Positions 49,101-61,229 of a DNA stretch of 64,000 nt are shown piece by piece. A model generated the notes under the pieces. It was given only the letters and a program-made list of their open reading frames with translations. It had not been told where the DNA came from and made no database searches. The position numbers were made by a program, and so were the translations under genes. The stretch comes from Macrotis lagotis (lineage: Eukaryota; Chordata; Mammalia; Peramelemorphia; Peramelidae). The stretch covers positions 145,071,982 to 145,135,981 of the forward strand of contig NC_133658.1 in assembly GCF_037893015.1 (NCBI RefSeq), read 5' to 3'. The first letter of the stretch is position 1, and each line of letters starts with the position of its first letter.

Positions 49101-52100
49101 CCTTTTTCCTTTATTTTCATTGTCAGAGTTTCTTCCATAGCCTTCAGAACCTGTGTAAATCAGTGCAGCCATCTTTTTAGGACATTATGATGCTGTTAAT
49201 AGAGGATTAGAGTTGAAAGACTTGAATTCTTTGATCTTGTATTGAAACTGCCATTCTATGTCTTTGTATTTCCATCTGTTAAATAAGAATAATATATATA
49301 ATATATATATATATGAACATGTGTGTGTGTGGGTATACATACTCTTACATAGAAAATGTTTTTCCAGTTGGATTTTTCTTTTTTTAAAAGGTTGTATAAG
49401 ATTTTTAAATAAATTATAATGATGTTTTTAAAAGTTAATGGGAACCTTATAGAAGTAGCTTTCATCTTTGGAAAAATCTCAAAACTTTAAAATTTTATCT
49501 TTTCATGCGGCTGTGGTTTGGTATTATTCATCCAGCTGGTAAGAATAAAGAGTATGCTTATGTGTTTGCCTTTTTATTCCTTATGTATGTTTTTGGTCTG
49601 CTTTTTTTGTCACAGCTATCAATATTCCACAACATGATGACATCCTTTTCATTTTCCAGACATGGAAAATGATATTTTGATATTTCCATCACACACATAA
49701 TCCATCTGTGTTGCAATAATAATTTTTTGATTGTGTTGCTAACTAGCATGCAATATAGAATTGTAAAATTCTTAGATTTTTTTATGTGGTACTAATACTT
49801 TATAGGGAAAAGGCATTATTAGGCAGTCATAGAGAAACCAACTTTAATATTCATTATAGTACATGTCATTTCAGATTTATAGTCACTAAAACGAAATAGT
49901 ATATGTTAGTGTCCAGTGTAAAAATAAAATTATTCCATTAAAAAGAACTTTGTAGGGGTGGCTTGGTGGCGCAGTGGATAGAGCACTGGCCCTGGAGTCA
50001 GGAGTACCTGAGTTCAAATCTGGCCTCAGACATTTAATAATTACCTAGCTGTGTGGCCTTGGACAAGCTACTTAACCCCATTGCCTTGCAAAAAAAAAGA
50101 AAGAAAAGAACTTTGTGCAATGTCAATAGGATTAAAATAAAATAATTTTTAACGAGAGTTTGATCTAACCCTGTATGAACTTTTCTTCTGAAAGTGTTCT
50201 GCTCTGTGTTGATAAGTATATCATAATTGCCTAGTCATGTTTCTCAAGCATACAAGACACAACCTCTTTAAGAAGAAGCAAAATTATAAACTCAGTGAAG
50301 TGGTATTCTGGAAAACTGGCAGTAGTTTAGAATTGTTTGCCCTAAGAAGGTCAATCAGCAAATTGTTAATTTACATATTACTGATGATAAATTTTGAGTA
50401 ACTGATATTTTGGGGCAATAGTGTTCAACCTTTTATCTCTTCTGGGCCACATTACCCCACAGACACTCATCTATGACTACATACAGAATTCAGCACTTCT
50501 TTATGAATGCAGTGCGACTTAGACAACCAATGAGCACAACCTCAAATGCAGTGCAAGCCCCATTGAATGCACCCCAAGGGCTGCTACAAAGATTGGACAC
50601 ATATGTTTTAAAATGAAGAATAGGGCAGATGCTTTTCACTGCAATTGATTGTGGATACTGAAAATATTGCAAATTTTAATTTATAAAAAACCATAATTCT
50701 GACAATAAAAAAAATTAATTATTCTTCTTTTAACCACTATTAAGTAGTTTGGAAGGCATGATATAGAAGTAGGTAATCATTTTCATTTAAGAATCACTTG
50801 AATTACTCCAAATTTCACTCTGAAATTATGAGCTAGTTAATAGAACAAAGAATTGGAAAAGAAAACTTAATTTATTTTAACATTTTAAAACTATTGGGTG
50901 TATGTAAATGTCACATGTAAATATTTAATTTACGTTCATTAAATTTATTATTTTGGGACAACTTTGCATTCCTCAAGTATTGAATAACAAGCATAAAGCT
51001 AATATTAAGTATACTGAAGACAGTCCCTGCATTTAAAGTAGTTTTATATAATTCTGTATGTAGATCAAAAAAATGAATGTTAGAGAACCATAATGATTGA
51101 AGAATATCTAAAAATGATAAAAATAATTAACATTTAAAAACAGATAAAGGAAATTGGAGATTAAAGTTGCTACAGAAATAGAATCATATAAAATAGCAAA
51201 ATTCAGTAGTTTTTTCTGAGCAATATAGTAATGCTTTCTAAAATTTATTTAATTTGACTTGTTAATTTTGAAATTGTTACCTAATTTCCCATTTTTACCA
51301 GGAATTTTCCACATCTGGTCATTCATACACTGACACAGGAAAAGCTTCGGGTAATTTGGAAACGAAATACAAGATTTGTGACTATGGGCTTACCTTCGTT
51401 CAAAAATGGAACACAGACAATACTCTGGGTACAGAAATCAGCATGGAGGATAAAGTAAGGAGAAAGAATTGAAGTTTAGTTGGGAAGTTTTAAGTACATC
51501 TTACAAACTAAGTTTTGAACAGACCAGAAAATGTGTTTTTGAGTGCATGTAATAACTTGTCTGATATTTTTTCTTCACCAACCATACAAATTTATCCTAC
51601 CATGATCTTATATAAAGAGAATGAAGATTGTGCAATGATGTAAGGAAATACCCTGTAAGACCAGTGGCATCAAACTAAAATAGAAATGAGGTTGCATATT
51701 GAATTAGAAAACCACAAATCAACATTATCTATATTGTATTTTACATTTTAATTTGTCCTGCACTTGGGAATTTTGTGTGTGGTAGATTTGACAACTCTGC
51801 TGTGCAGTGTCCATTACTTGTTCATTGTGAAGAATGGTACCATTCCATTCTAGATCTGGATCAGCCTTCAAAAAAATTTTATTAGATTATGTAACCCTTT
51901 CAAACATATTTCTTTATGTCGAGTTAAATGTTATTTTAACATCTAAATATTAGAATAAGATTTCCAAATTCTTAGCTTGAACCGTCTTTTAAAAATTCTT
52001 GGTTCTCCAATTTAAAAAAAAAGTGTTAGAGATTTGTATCCTGATTGTATTGTTTTTTGGTATTTGATCTTTTTTGTTGTGAAGGATGGAGAACATTGTT

Positions 52101-55100
52101 GAGGGGAGAAAATGCTTTGAGATATAATGTTGTAGTAGATTTTGTATTGTGAATTCTTTCTTAGATATAAAGTTAGGAGATGCTTAAAATTGTCTTCTTG
52201 ACTACAAAGTTTTATTAATGCTAAGTGTTTCTATCTTTTTCAGTTGGCTGAAGGTTTGAAGGTGACTCTTGACACCATATTTGTACCAAACACAGGGTAA
52301 TTATGTACTCATGTTTTTAACAGAGTATCCTGTATGACCCAGAGGACATAGAAGAATAGGCATATAACTTAAAAGAGATAGTCTTAATGGAGGAGAGAAT
52401 ATGGAGGATAATTGAGGATAAAAACAAATTATGAGACTTGAGAACTTAGAATATGAAAATTGAAAAGTGGATCACAAATTTGTTAAAATGCCAAAGTGGG
52501 AGGTAGTTGGTAGAAAATGTTTGACTCATAGCTATTTTCCTTTACTGTATTCTTGTAAGTTAGAGAGAATAGTGTAATGGATAGAGTGCTGGCCTTGAGG
52601 TTAGCAAGACCCAAAGTGCTACCTTTGATACCTACTAGCTGTGTGAACCTAGGCAAGTTATTTAAACTCTCAGTGCTTCAGTTGCTACATATATGAAATT
52701 GGTAATAACATGACCTATCATAAGAAATAACTATTAAAAAAAACACAAGTTCTTATTGGTAATAAATTAAATAAGATGTTTATAACAGTTTTGCTTTTTA
52801 CATAATGCATATCTTTAAAGAAAACTTTCAGTTTGAGGTCTGAGTCTATAAGATCTATATTAGGATTACTAACTAAACATGTTATAGAATAAAATCAGAT
52901 GTTTCTTTTTACAGAAAGAAGAGTGGAAAATTAAAGGCCTCCTATAAGCGGGACTGTTTCAGTCTTGGTGGAAATGTTGACATTGATTTTTCTGGACCGA
53001 CCCTCTATGGCTGGGCTGTATTAGCCTATGAAGGATGGCTTGCTGGCTATCAGATGAGTTTTGACACAGCCAAATCTAAACTGTCTCAGAATAATTTTGC
53101 CTTGGGTTATAGGGCTGTTGACTTCCAGCTACACACACATGTGTAAGTATTGATAGTTCAATACTACTATTAGATACCAGAATGGGATGTCACTTGGTAT
53201 ACTGGATTCATAGAAGTGAGTGGCATGAGGAAAAGCATAGATATGGGAAAGGGTAGACCATGTGTGGGAAATTGTGACCAGTTTCATTCAGTGCAGTGTA
53301 TATGAAATGGAATATAATGAGAATTCTGAGGAAGAAACTTAAGTTGGACTGGAAAGAATATTGAATACTGCTATACTTTTATCTTTGGATCTGATCATTT
53401 CTTGTCAATTGTCTATCATGAACCCTGCTTCTTTAGAGCCCATGGATTCTAGGAAAATGTAAAAGGTAGAACCAATTTTCTTTGGACACGAATGAATTGT
53501 TTAGAAAATATTACATGCAAATTATATACGAAGCTTGGTCACTCTTAATTGCCCGCTTCTCATTTGGGCAACTGCGTAGACAATTTTAGTTCATTTATTA
53601 ATATTTGAGTCAGGTATAAGTTCATCGAATTTAGTTGAACTTAGGAGTCATTTATTTAAAAAAATTAGCAATGTGGGGTCCTAGTTTATAATCTGAGCGT
53701 TTGTTTCTTACTCATTTAAGAAAACCTAAGCAAGACTTGATTTTTTTTTTATATCTTTTATCTACTCTAAAAACAGGAATGATGGCACTGAATTTGGAGG
53801 GTCAATCTACCAAAAGGTTAATGATGACATCGAAACATCAATAAATCTTGCTTGGACTGCTGGCAGTAACAACACTCGTTTTGGTATTGCTGCTAAATAC
53901 AAGCTGGATCACAGAACTTCTCTATCTGTAAGAATGGATGCCTGAATAGTATCTGTTTTTGAATTTTCAGCTACAAGTTGCAAATGAATGGTCTGTTATG
54001 ATTGATTTTGTTGGTTTTTTAATAAGTCAGGAGACCTGGATATCAATTTTTGTTCTGCCATCAGTTAGCTTTGTGACCTTGGGCAGGTTATTTTCTCTCT
54101 CTGGGCCTTAGTTTACTCCTTTTTAAAAGAAGAGTTTAAATATAGATTCTTAAGGCTCTTTTGAATTCTAAAATTCTTTTGATTCTCTTGATAAGTGAGA
54201 CTCATATACTTTATTATTACTATTTTGTTGCAAAATAACTTTTAGTAATAATAGGCATAATAATTGCTTATGTTTCTAGCATTTTAAAGTTCTCAAACAT
54301 TTCATATATAATAGTAGGTGCTAGCATTCATATAACACTTAATATTTGTAAAGCATTTTGTCTTTATAACTACTCTTAAGGAGTATGGGATGTTATTGTT
54401 TAAAGACCAGGAAACAAAGGTAGTGATTAAATGACTTACTCAAACTCACTCAGCATATTTAAATTTGGTTCTTCCTCACTCCTGGTGCAACCCTCCATTC
54501 ACTATACCACTTAGCTGTCTGTTATCTCATTTTATACATTTTATATGTCAGGGCATATGCCAACTTTCCCATATTAAAGATGAAGAAACTATAGTGCAGG
54601 TAGATTTAAGTAATTTACTTTCAATACCAAATGATGAATCAAAAATTTTGTAGTTTACAGTATATATCATGTACAGTGAAATATCAAGATTTTTACTAAC
54701 TTGATATGATCTGGATTGGTATTTATCTTAATGGTAAATCTTAAGAAAAAACTTCAAGGACTTTAAATTTATCTTTCATTCAGTATAGGTAGTTTGTAGT
54801 GCTTTGTATCAGTAGTTTAGGGCACTGTATGTTACATATGTGGATATGAAAATAATAAAACTACTTTTCTATAAAAATAATTTATAGCTCATTTATAAGA
54901 ATTGAGGTTTCTTTTTTCTCTCAAAAAGTCAGCATGGAATAATGACTAGAAATCCACTCAGAAGCAAGAAAAATTGGGTTCAAGTCTTGACCTCTGTTGT
55001 TTAATATCTTAGTGCCACAGGCAACTAGGACTGAATTGCACAGTAGTACTAGTGTGCATTGGTAGAGAGAGTTTCCTGTGGTCTGGTCCAAGATTTCTTT

Positions 55101-56323
55101 TGATGTGAATTAGTCTGATTTGTTTTTATTACTTGAGTTAATTATACCCTGGTTAAAATATGTTGGAAACTTCATGCTTCTTGGTCAGCAGTTCTTAAAT
55201 ATTTGGGTCTTCAGGACTCCTTTACACTTTAAAAAGTATTGAGGACCCCAAACTGTTTTTGTTTATGTGAATTTATATGGCATTAGAAATTAAAAGTGAT
55301 GAATTTTCAAAATCTTTATTCATTTAAAAAGTAGACCCCATTACATGTTATTCAAGGTGAATGTTGTAATGTGCTGAATAGCACCTTATTATATATCACT
55401 TAGAATTTTAATTTATTGTAAAAAGCGAGTGAGGTACTCAACATAATCTAGCATTTTCGCATCTTTTTAAGTAAAAATTGAGATTGCTTATTAGGTTCAA
55501 AAAATATGAATCTGTTCAAAAGGTATAATTTGGGAATTATAAGTAGTAAAAACAAGTCAACATATATTTATTGAATAGCTATTATAAAATGTCAAAACTC
55601 AGGAAAAATATCTTTTCACCATAAATATATTAGATTTTTGGAACAGTTTTTGGGTAACTGGAAACCAATACTATAGTAGTATCCTTTGAAGAATTTAAAT
55701 GATGTCATAGAAATTAACCTTTTTATCCCCTAAGCTTTCAATACAATAGTTATAAATTATGTCCTTAAGATGCTTCTGACATCCTGAGAGTATTGGTAAA
55801 AAGTAGCAGTGATGATTGCCTCTATGTGAAGTAACACTTTTGTCTTCTAATTTTAGGGTAAAGTGAATAATGCCAGCCTTATTGGACTTGGTTATACTCA
55901 GACACTCCGAGAAGGTAAGCAGAGGGGATATTAATGGAAGGAAAGTGGGGGAAGTAACAAATAAATTTTAATTCTAGGACTGCAATAAATTGTAGCAGTC
56001 ATTAATACAGAATACAAAATTATTCTTATTTTAAAAATACTGATTTTAGTCTCATTCACAAAACATAGCAGATCAATATCTATAAGTATAAACTTTAAAA
56101 AGCCATAAATTTTTTTCCAACCTTAGCATTAAAATCAGATTACTAAAGGTTTGACATGCACTTGCCTAAAACTTAGGATTTTTTTTTTTTAGTAATAATG
56201 TGATTATAGGTGTTTTTTTTCTCCTTTGCAGGTGTAAAATTGACGCTTTCAGCTTTAATTGATGGAAAAAACTTCAATGCAGGAGGTCATAAGGTTGGGT
56301 TGGGATTCGAATTGGAAGCTTAA
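46142..56323 (+). CDS. VDAC3: voltage-dependent anion channel 3 (complete coding region)
   Basis: Eight coding exons: 46142-46208, 47511-47560, 51302-51454, 52244-52296, 52915-53142, 53777-53927, 55857-55914 and 56232-56323 (stop TAA). All have AG/GT junctions, and the 852 nt give 283 residues, the same length as human VDAC3. The product is the 19-strand beta-barrel porin of the mitochondrial outer membrane that passes metabolites and ions. Isoform diagnostics are the MCNTP start with Cys2 and Cys8, Cys36, Cys65 and Cys122, Gln73 where VDAC1 and VDAC2 have Glu, and the C-terminus [15 protein letters not shown] is the family GLK motif. Human Cys229 is His here ([10 protein letters not shown]), and human SWENK reads SMEDK. 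The ATG at 46142 lies five bases into its exon and gives the conserved N-terminal helix ([19 protein letters not shown]). Confidence 0.98.
46430..46800. mobile_element. possible CR1/L3-type repeat in VDAC3 intron
   Basis: CACAGAATTTTAGAGTTGGA and GTCATGTAGTCCAACCCATA are the signature phrases of the ancient CR1/L3-like repeats. The remainder decays towards 46800. Confidence 0.45.
46885..47132 (+). repeat. tRNA-type SINE with RTE-like tail, sense, in VDAC3 intron
   Basis: The most complete copy: TACAGTGGGTAGAGTGCC head, CCCTGGGCAAGTCACTTAAC, CAGTATCTTTGCCAGGAAAA and tail GGTCACAGAATGACAAAGG. Confidence 0.75.
47865..48620 (-). mobile_element. antisense L1 3' region in VDAC3 intron
   Basis: The plus strand has GGTATTCCATTATATTCATA, AGTTCCAAATTGCTTCACAA and CAGTTGGAGAATGATTCTTA, all complements of L1 3' motifs. 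No long frame. Confidence 0.6.
49289..49314. repeat. (TA)n microsatellite in VDAC3 intron
   Basis: ATATAT run followed by (TG)6 at 49320-49331. Confidence 0.85.
49954..50103 (+). repeat. marsupial tRNA-type SINE, copy 14
   Basis: Sense, in a VDAC3 intron. Exact target duplication AAAAGAACTTTGT (49941-49953, 50104-50116). Confidence 0.93.
51662..51803. mobile_element. hAT-type MITE relic in VDAC3 intron
   Basis: Ends CAGTGGCATCAAACT and (reversed) CAGAGTTGTCAAATC form imperfect terminal inverted repeats. The centre, AGAAAACCACAAATCAACATT and ATTTTAATTTGTCCTGCACT, matches a common marsupial MITE in which both ends read (C)AGGGGTGTCAAAC. A fragment of the same centre is at 9298-9376. Confidence 0.5.
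52560..52725 (+). repeat. MIR-like SINE in VDAC3 intron
   Basis: TGTAATGGATAGAGTGCTGG, ACTAGCTGTGTGAACCTAGG and AATTGGTAATAACATGACC. Confidence 0.6.
54010..54185 (+). repeat. MIR-like SINE in VDAC3 intron
   Basis: TTAGCTTTGTGACCTTGGGC and TCTCTGGGCCTTAGTTTACT. Confidence 0.55.
54295..54515 (-). repeat. MIR-like SINE, antisense, in VDAC3 intron
   Basis: GTAAAGCATTTTGTCTTTAT, CCAGGAAACAAAGGTAGTG and TTCCTCACTCCTGGTGCAAC. Confidence 0.55.
55175..55400. mobile_element. probable DNA-transposon (hAT/MER-type) relic
   Basis: GTATTGAGGACCCCAAACTG and TTTTGTTTATGTGAATTTAT match a widespread mammalian hAT-derived repeat. It is truncated and lies in the VDAC3 intron before exon 55857-55914. Confidence 0.4.
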
Positions 56324-56737
56324 TATAGTTTTTAAGTAAAGTATCAGCTATCTGCCCCTTGAAATGAAGAGAAATGAACCCACTCTGTTTTGGCCTTAAT
56401 ATTCTTCTGTGAAATTTCAACAATGTGAACTTTTTATTCTTCCAAAGAATTGTTGTAGCACCACCACGCTGATGTCTAGAGGTTTTTGAGTCTATTATAA
56501 GAAAGAAATACTTGAAGGCATGCATGGAAGTTGTAATGTTTGTGCCACATTTCAGTTCAGTTTCTCAGTGTTATTTTAAATTTGTTCTTCAATGACAGTG
56601 TAGTGTCATGTTATAAAGGAAATGACCTGATCCTCCAGTTCATACATCACATCCTGCATGTCCTACACCACTTTTTCATGACCTTTTATCAACTTGGTCT
56701 CTGCTATAGTGAAAGCTTTGGTTTTGCATCAGAGTAA

Positions 56738-56743
56738 AATAAA
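56738..56743 (+). terminator. VDAC3: VDAC3 poly(A) signal AATAAA
   Basis: AATAAA lies 415 bases after the VDAC3 stop. It is the first canonical signal in the 3' UTR and is followed by a T/G-rich stretch from about 56775. Cleavage is expected near 56755-56765. Confidence 0.7.
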
Positions 56744-57239
56744 TTCATCACATTTGGAACATAATTGCTTCTATGTGTCGCCTAGTGGTGGTTTGCTTTA
56801 ATGATACAAATGCTTTGGCATGAATGGTAGTTTGGGTGGGGTTTGTGTAAAGATATAACATATCCAAGATAATTAGCCAAAAATTGTTAAGCTGTCATTA
56901 CCTGTCTCTTCTAGTTAGCTACTTTCCTTACCTCCTTTATTGCTTAAAATATTCAGCTTGAGGAATAATCAGAAGATTGCTCTCAGCTCCACTCTTTATT
57001 TCTGCTCAGAAAAACATTTTGATTGTGCTTCAACTCCATTTCCAGTGTCAGTTAGAGTTAAATAGAAAGTTGTTGAAGGCTGCCAAGAACGCAATAGAGG
57101 GTGAGTAGATAGAAGCAAAACCATACAAATTCACAAGGGGGGTAAAAACTTTGAGATATGCATGGGGTATGCAAGTAGAACTATTAGAAAGATCCCAGAA
57201 AAGAGTTGCTGGTATTTTTTTTTTTTAATTACAGCTGCA

Positions 57240-57375
57240 GGAGCAGCCAGGGGATGCAGTAGAGCACAGACCCTGGAATCAGGAGGACCTAAGTTCAAAT
57301 CTGGCCTCAGACACTTAATTGCCTTTGCGACCTTTGGCAAGTCACTTTAACCCCATTGCCTTGAAAAAAAAATTA
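57240..57375 (+). repeat. marsupial tRNA-type SINE, copy 15
   Basis: Sense, diverged, downstream of VDAC3. Confidence 0.8.
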
Positions 57376-58265
57376 AATCTGCAATTCAAGTTTGACAGAT
57401 TGATGGCAAAAGTGCTAAACAGAAATACAAGGTCTCCCAAAAGTCAGTGCAGTTTAAAACTTAAAAACTATATTGAGTAAGCATTTGTATTTGCTCTAGT
57501 AATAATTTATACTAGTAGAATTAATTTTTAACATGATAGTCTTTTTCATAGAGCTATTCCTAGGACCGTTCTAGAAGAGACAATAATAAAAAATAGCCTC
57601 TTGCATAATAGCTTAATGAAGAAATTTCTAATTTGATTTCTTATTGTTATAGGAGAAATTGGTGTTACCAATAAAGATTGAGAGCTCTTGAAGGTTAAAA
57701 ACTCACAACTAACCCTGGAATTGAAATAGCTCAGGGATTTTTTATTTCACAAGCTTGCAAAATTCACAGATTAAAACTTTTTTTTATCGAAGAGACACCA
57801 AGCTGCTTGTAAGCAGCTTAGGACTGGGTGAATAACAAAGGTCTAGACCAGGTACCTGAGGAAAAGAGTGAAAGGAAAGCAGCCTGGAGAGCTGGCTGGC
57901 TTAGACCAAACTGAGTCCGGCCACATGAAACAGAAACTGTAGTTCTCCAGTGGGAGCATAGGGTTCTAGCTTAGAAAGTGCCCATTCTTCAAAGAAGGAA
58001 GAAAAAGACCATCTAGGAGATCTTACTTAAAAATGCATTTCCTTAGTGGGTTGGACAAGGATGGCCCTTGGGAACGGTACAGCACCTGACTCCAGGTACT
58101 TTCCCAATACACAAGCCACAGGGGCTGCCCTCTGAGGAGTGGCCAAAACAGTTCATCGTGCATTGACTCTGTGCACTAGTCTTTCCTGTCCCAAAGGGTG
58201 TGATCTTTAAGTCCAGTATAAGTCTTCCTGTGTCCTGCATCACTACTTCACAAACAAGAACTTTT

Positions 58266-58414
58266 TTTTTTTTGGATTTTTCAAGGCAATGGGGTTAAGT
58301 GGCTTGCCCAAGGCCACAAAGCTAGGGAATTATTAAGTATCTGAGACCAGATTTGAACCCAGGTACTCCTGACTCCAAGGCGGCGCTCTATCCACTGTGC
58401 CACCTAGCTGCCCC
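58266..58414 (-). repeat. marsupial tRNA-type SINE, copy 16
   Basis: Antisense. Exact target duplication ACAAGAACTTTT (58254-58265, 58415-58426). Confidence 0.92.
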
Positions 58415-59832
58415 ACAAGAACTTTTAAGAGGAAAAAACAAAGTTGCATACTTGATCTTCAGGGACCAAGACTTGCTTTATCAGTTTTGGTAGTATGTTA
58501 AATTTTACCTGATTTAACATACCAAAGGGCAGGTTAATCAATCAAAATAATGAAATTCTGCATTCAACACCATCCTCCCTCTACACCTCCCACAAAAAAT
58601 TTCAATACAATTCCCTGTTATGAGGGGAAATACCAAACACCAATCATTTGACTACCCCCCTTAAAAAAAAACTTATTTTGAATAGATCCCCATTAATGGA
58701 TAAAATTAGATGGAAAAAAAAGCTACATTTAAGAACAAATAAGAGTTTAAGCAAATTTCAAGATTTTATCAGGAAAAACTTAGCTACCATAAAATGAATA
58801 AGTAAATTTTATATATAGTGACTTCTTTACATAAAATCATGCAAATAGGACTATTCATGCCATGTATAAATGGAATAATACTGTAGGGCAATTCTTCAAT
58901 TTTGAATTATTATTGGCATTCAGTGAAGGTCAGAGTTGGGAAAAGAATAAGAGGGATGAAGGTGACAAAGGGCTTGGTTACCTAGATTTAATTGCTAAGT
59001 TAGTTGAACTCAATGTGTTCCAGACATCTATGAATCTGTGAAGTTTTATAGCTGTGTACTAGTACTTAGAAGTATGCTTATCCTTTATGCTTAGAGAAAA
59101 ATACTGAAATAGGCATTTGAAATGTAAATTTAACATTCAGTAGGTATATTAGACAGTACTCACTGGATTTCTCTTCTGAAAGGTTGAGGGATGAGAAATT
59201 GGATACCCAAAGTAGGATCATCTAAAGTCATCTTTTATCCTTTGCACTCCAAGGAAGCCAGAAGTAGCCATTAGCCTTATCTCTGATTTCATATTCTGAC
59301 ATTCTCATGAGTAGCCCCCCAAAAAAACAAAACCTGCCATTTTTTTCCTTCTTCCACTCTTATTTTTTCCAAGTCACTCTTAATATACAGTTCCTCATTA
59401 CTACTGTATTAGGAGTCTGAGTGTTGGACTCTGAACCTACCTTGTGCACAAGCTGAAAACATGTGATGACTTAGCTTCCCTTCATGTTGCTTCTATGTTC
59501 TGGTGGGGGGTTGTCCAAAGGAGAGAACTTGATTTCTAAGTTGGAGGTTTAGGTTTAGGTTTATAACCTGCCATTGCTGCTAATTAGGCATCCCACCCTG
59601 GGCAATATTGTGGGTCCAACTGGCTGAATGTGAGCAGTCTTAAGTAAGCTCAGTTTAGCATCACTTTAAAAATACAAGAAGTGCATATAATTATGTAAAG
59701 GACTAACACAAATTGAAAAAAAATCACAAGGAAAATCAGTGAAGATAAAAGCTGGATCTGAAGAAAGGAGTTAAACAGGTGATGTATGCAAAAAAAATAT
59801 ATGGGCTAAAGGAAAGCTGAGAAGCAGATAAA

Positions 59833-59960
59833 TGAACAAATGAATAAGCTTTAAGTGCTTAATCTGTAATGTACTGTGCTGTGATGGGGATACAAATAAT
59901 ACTATTTTTAATAAACAAGAAAGATGCAAGTAACTGGAAAATAAAGGGAGAACTCATTCT
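59833..59960 (-). mobile_element. antisense L2 3' tip
   Basis: GCTTTAAGTGCTTAATCTGT and GTGATGGGGATACAAATAAT match the reversed L2 3' end. Confidence 0.45.
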
Positions 59961-60659
59961 CAAATAAATTGGTGATCTCATTCGTGTTCCTTCCAGCTAT
60001 GCAGATTGCAAACTACCTAAGCCTGTTTGTCTTATGTGTAATTTGACCACGTAAAACTGTCATGTAACAGAGACTATCATTAGCCTGTCAAAACATGAAA
60101 CAAAGTCTTAATATTTTGGGCAAGAAAATTGCCTCAAAGCATTGGAATTAGAACTTCAATCCATTTTGATAGCATCCAAATTTAAACACCCTCAGAAATA
60201 TCACTGTAAACACATGCCATATTGAAAATACTATGTTTATAATCCACTTTTGAGCAGTTGAAAACATACTTTACTGTTAATCCCCTAGGTTATGATTCCA
60301 AAACGATTACCTAAAAAAATGGAATGCCAGTTCTGGGCAATTGTGGGGCATAGTTTGAATCGTGCAGGGTTCCTCTTCTAGCAAAGATGACAAAAGACTA
60401 CAAGATGATGTGATGAAAAACAAAGAATGGACTCCTACTAATGAACAACTTCTATAAAACAACATATGCTTAACTCAAAAAAAAAAAATCCATCACTACC
60501 AATCCTAAAGTCAGAGCTGAGTTGGTTTTTGAAACCAAAGCAGTGGACTAAAGGAACTTTAAAAGGTAACAAAAAAGCCTGAGTAGAGTGAAGTAAGAAT
60601 ATATCTCATAATTCTCTCATCAACTTACTTTATAAAAATATTTTTTAAAAAACCCAAAA

Positions 60660-60892
60660 TAATAGCTAACATATAGCACTTACTATTAGCTAGGCACTGT
60701 TCACAGTTTTACAAATATTTGATTCTCACAACTTTGGGAAGCAGATTCTGTTATTACTGTTTTATAGATGAGGAAACAGACCAAACAGGTTAAGGGACTT
60801 GCTCAGGCCTACATAGTAAGTATGAGTGCAGATTTGAACTCGGGTCCCTCCTGATTCCAGACTTGGTGCCTCCATTATGCCACCCTCTACCC
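60660..60892 (-). repeat. MIR-like SINE, antisense
   Basis: TTTTATAGATGAGGAAACAG, TTAAGGGACTTGCTCAGGCC and TTTGAACTCGGGTCCCTCCT. Confidence 0.65.
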
Positions 60893-60976
60893 TTAAAATC
60901 TAAAAATCATGAGAAAACTTATTAGATGAATGGGACTAATTGATGGGTCAGTATTATAAAACATGACAGAAATTTA

Positions 60977-61124
60977 GGGGTGGCTAGGTGGTGTAGTGAA
61001 TAAAGCACCAGCCCTGGAGTCAGGAGTACCTGGGTTCAAATCCAGTCTCAGACACTTAATAATTACCTACCTGTGGGCAAGCCACTTAACCCTGTTTGCC
61101 TTGCAAAAACCTAAAAAAGAAAAA
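60977..61124 (+). repeat. marsupial tRNA-type SINE, copy 17
   Basis: Sense. Target ATGACAGAAATTTA (60963-60976) and ATGACAGACATTTA (61125-61138), one mismatch. Confidence 0.92.
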
Positions 61125-61229
61125 ATGACAGACATTTAAATGGAAAATTGGCTTCTAAATCTGGGGCACACCTATGCATAGTGTAGACTAGACTGGGCAT
61201 GTAATAGGTCTGAGAGTAGAGAAACCATG

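Larger units (their letters stand above)
48621..51301. other. VDAC3: VDAC3 intron between exons 47511-47560 and 51302-51454
   Basis: Holds the SINE at 49954 and a TA/TG microsatellite; otherwise unassigned. I saw no AG-ATG-GT mini-exon here. The shorter later introns (51455-55856 and 55915-56231) are unassigned outside the listed repeats. Confidence 0.5.
56761..60659. other. downstream of VDAC3, repeats and unassigned DNA
   Basis: Apart from SINEs at 57240 and 58266 and the L2 tip at 59833, nothing is recognised, and no SLC20A2 exon on the minus strand. 61592-62171, 62313-62999 and 63236-63549 are also unassigned. Confidence 0.45.

Noticed and set aside
50629-50640. CAG-ATG-CT as a VDAC3 mini-exon
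   Set aside because: There is no GT donor after the ATG and no pyrimidine tract.
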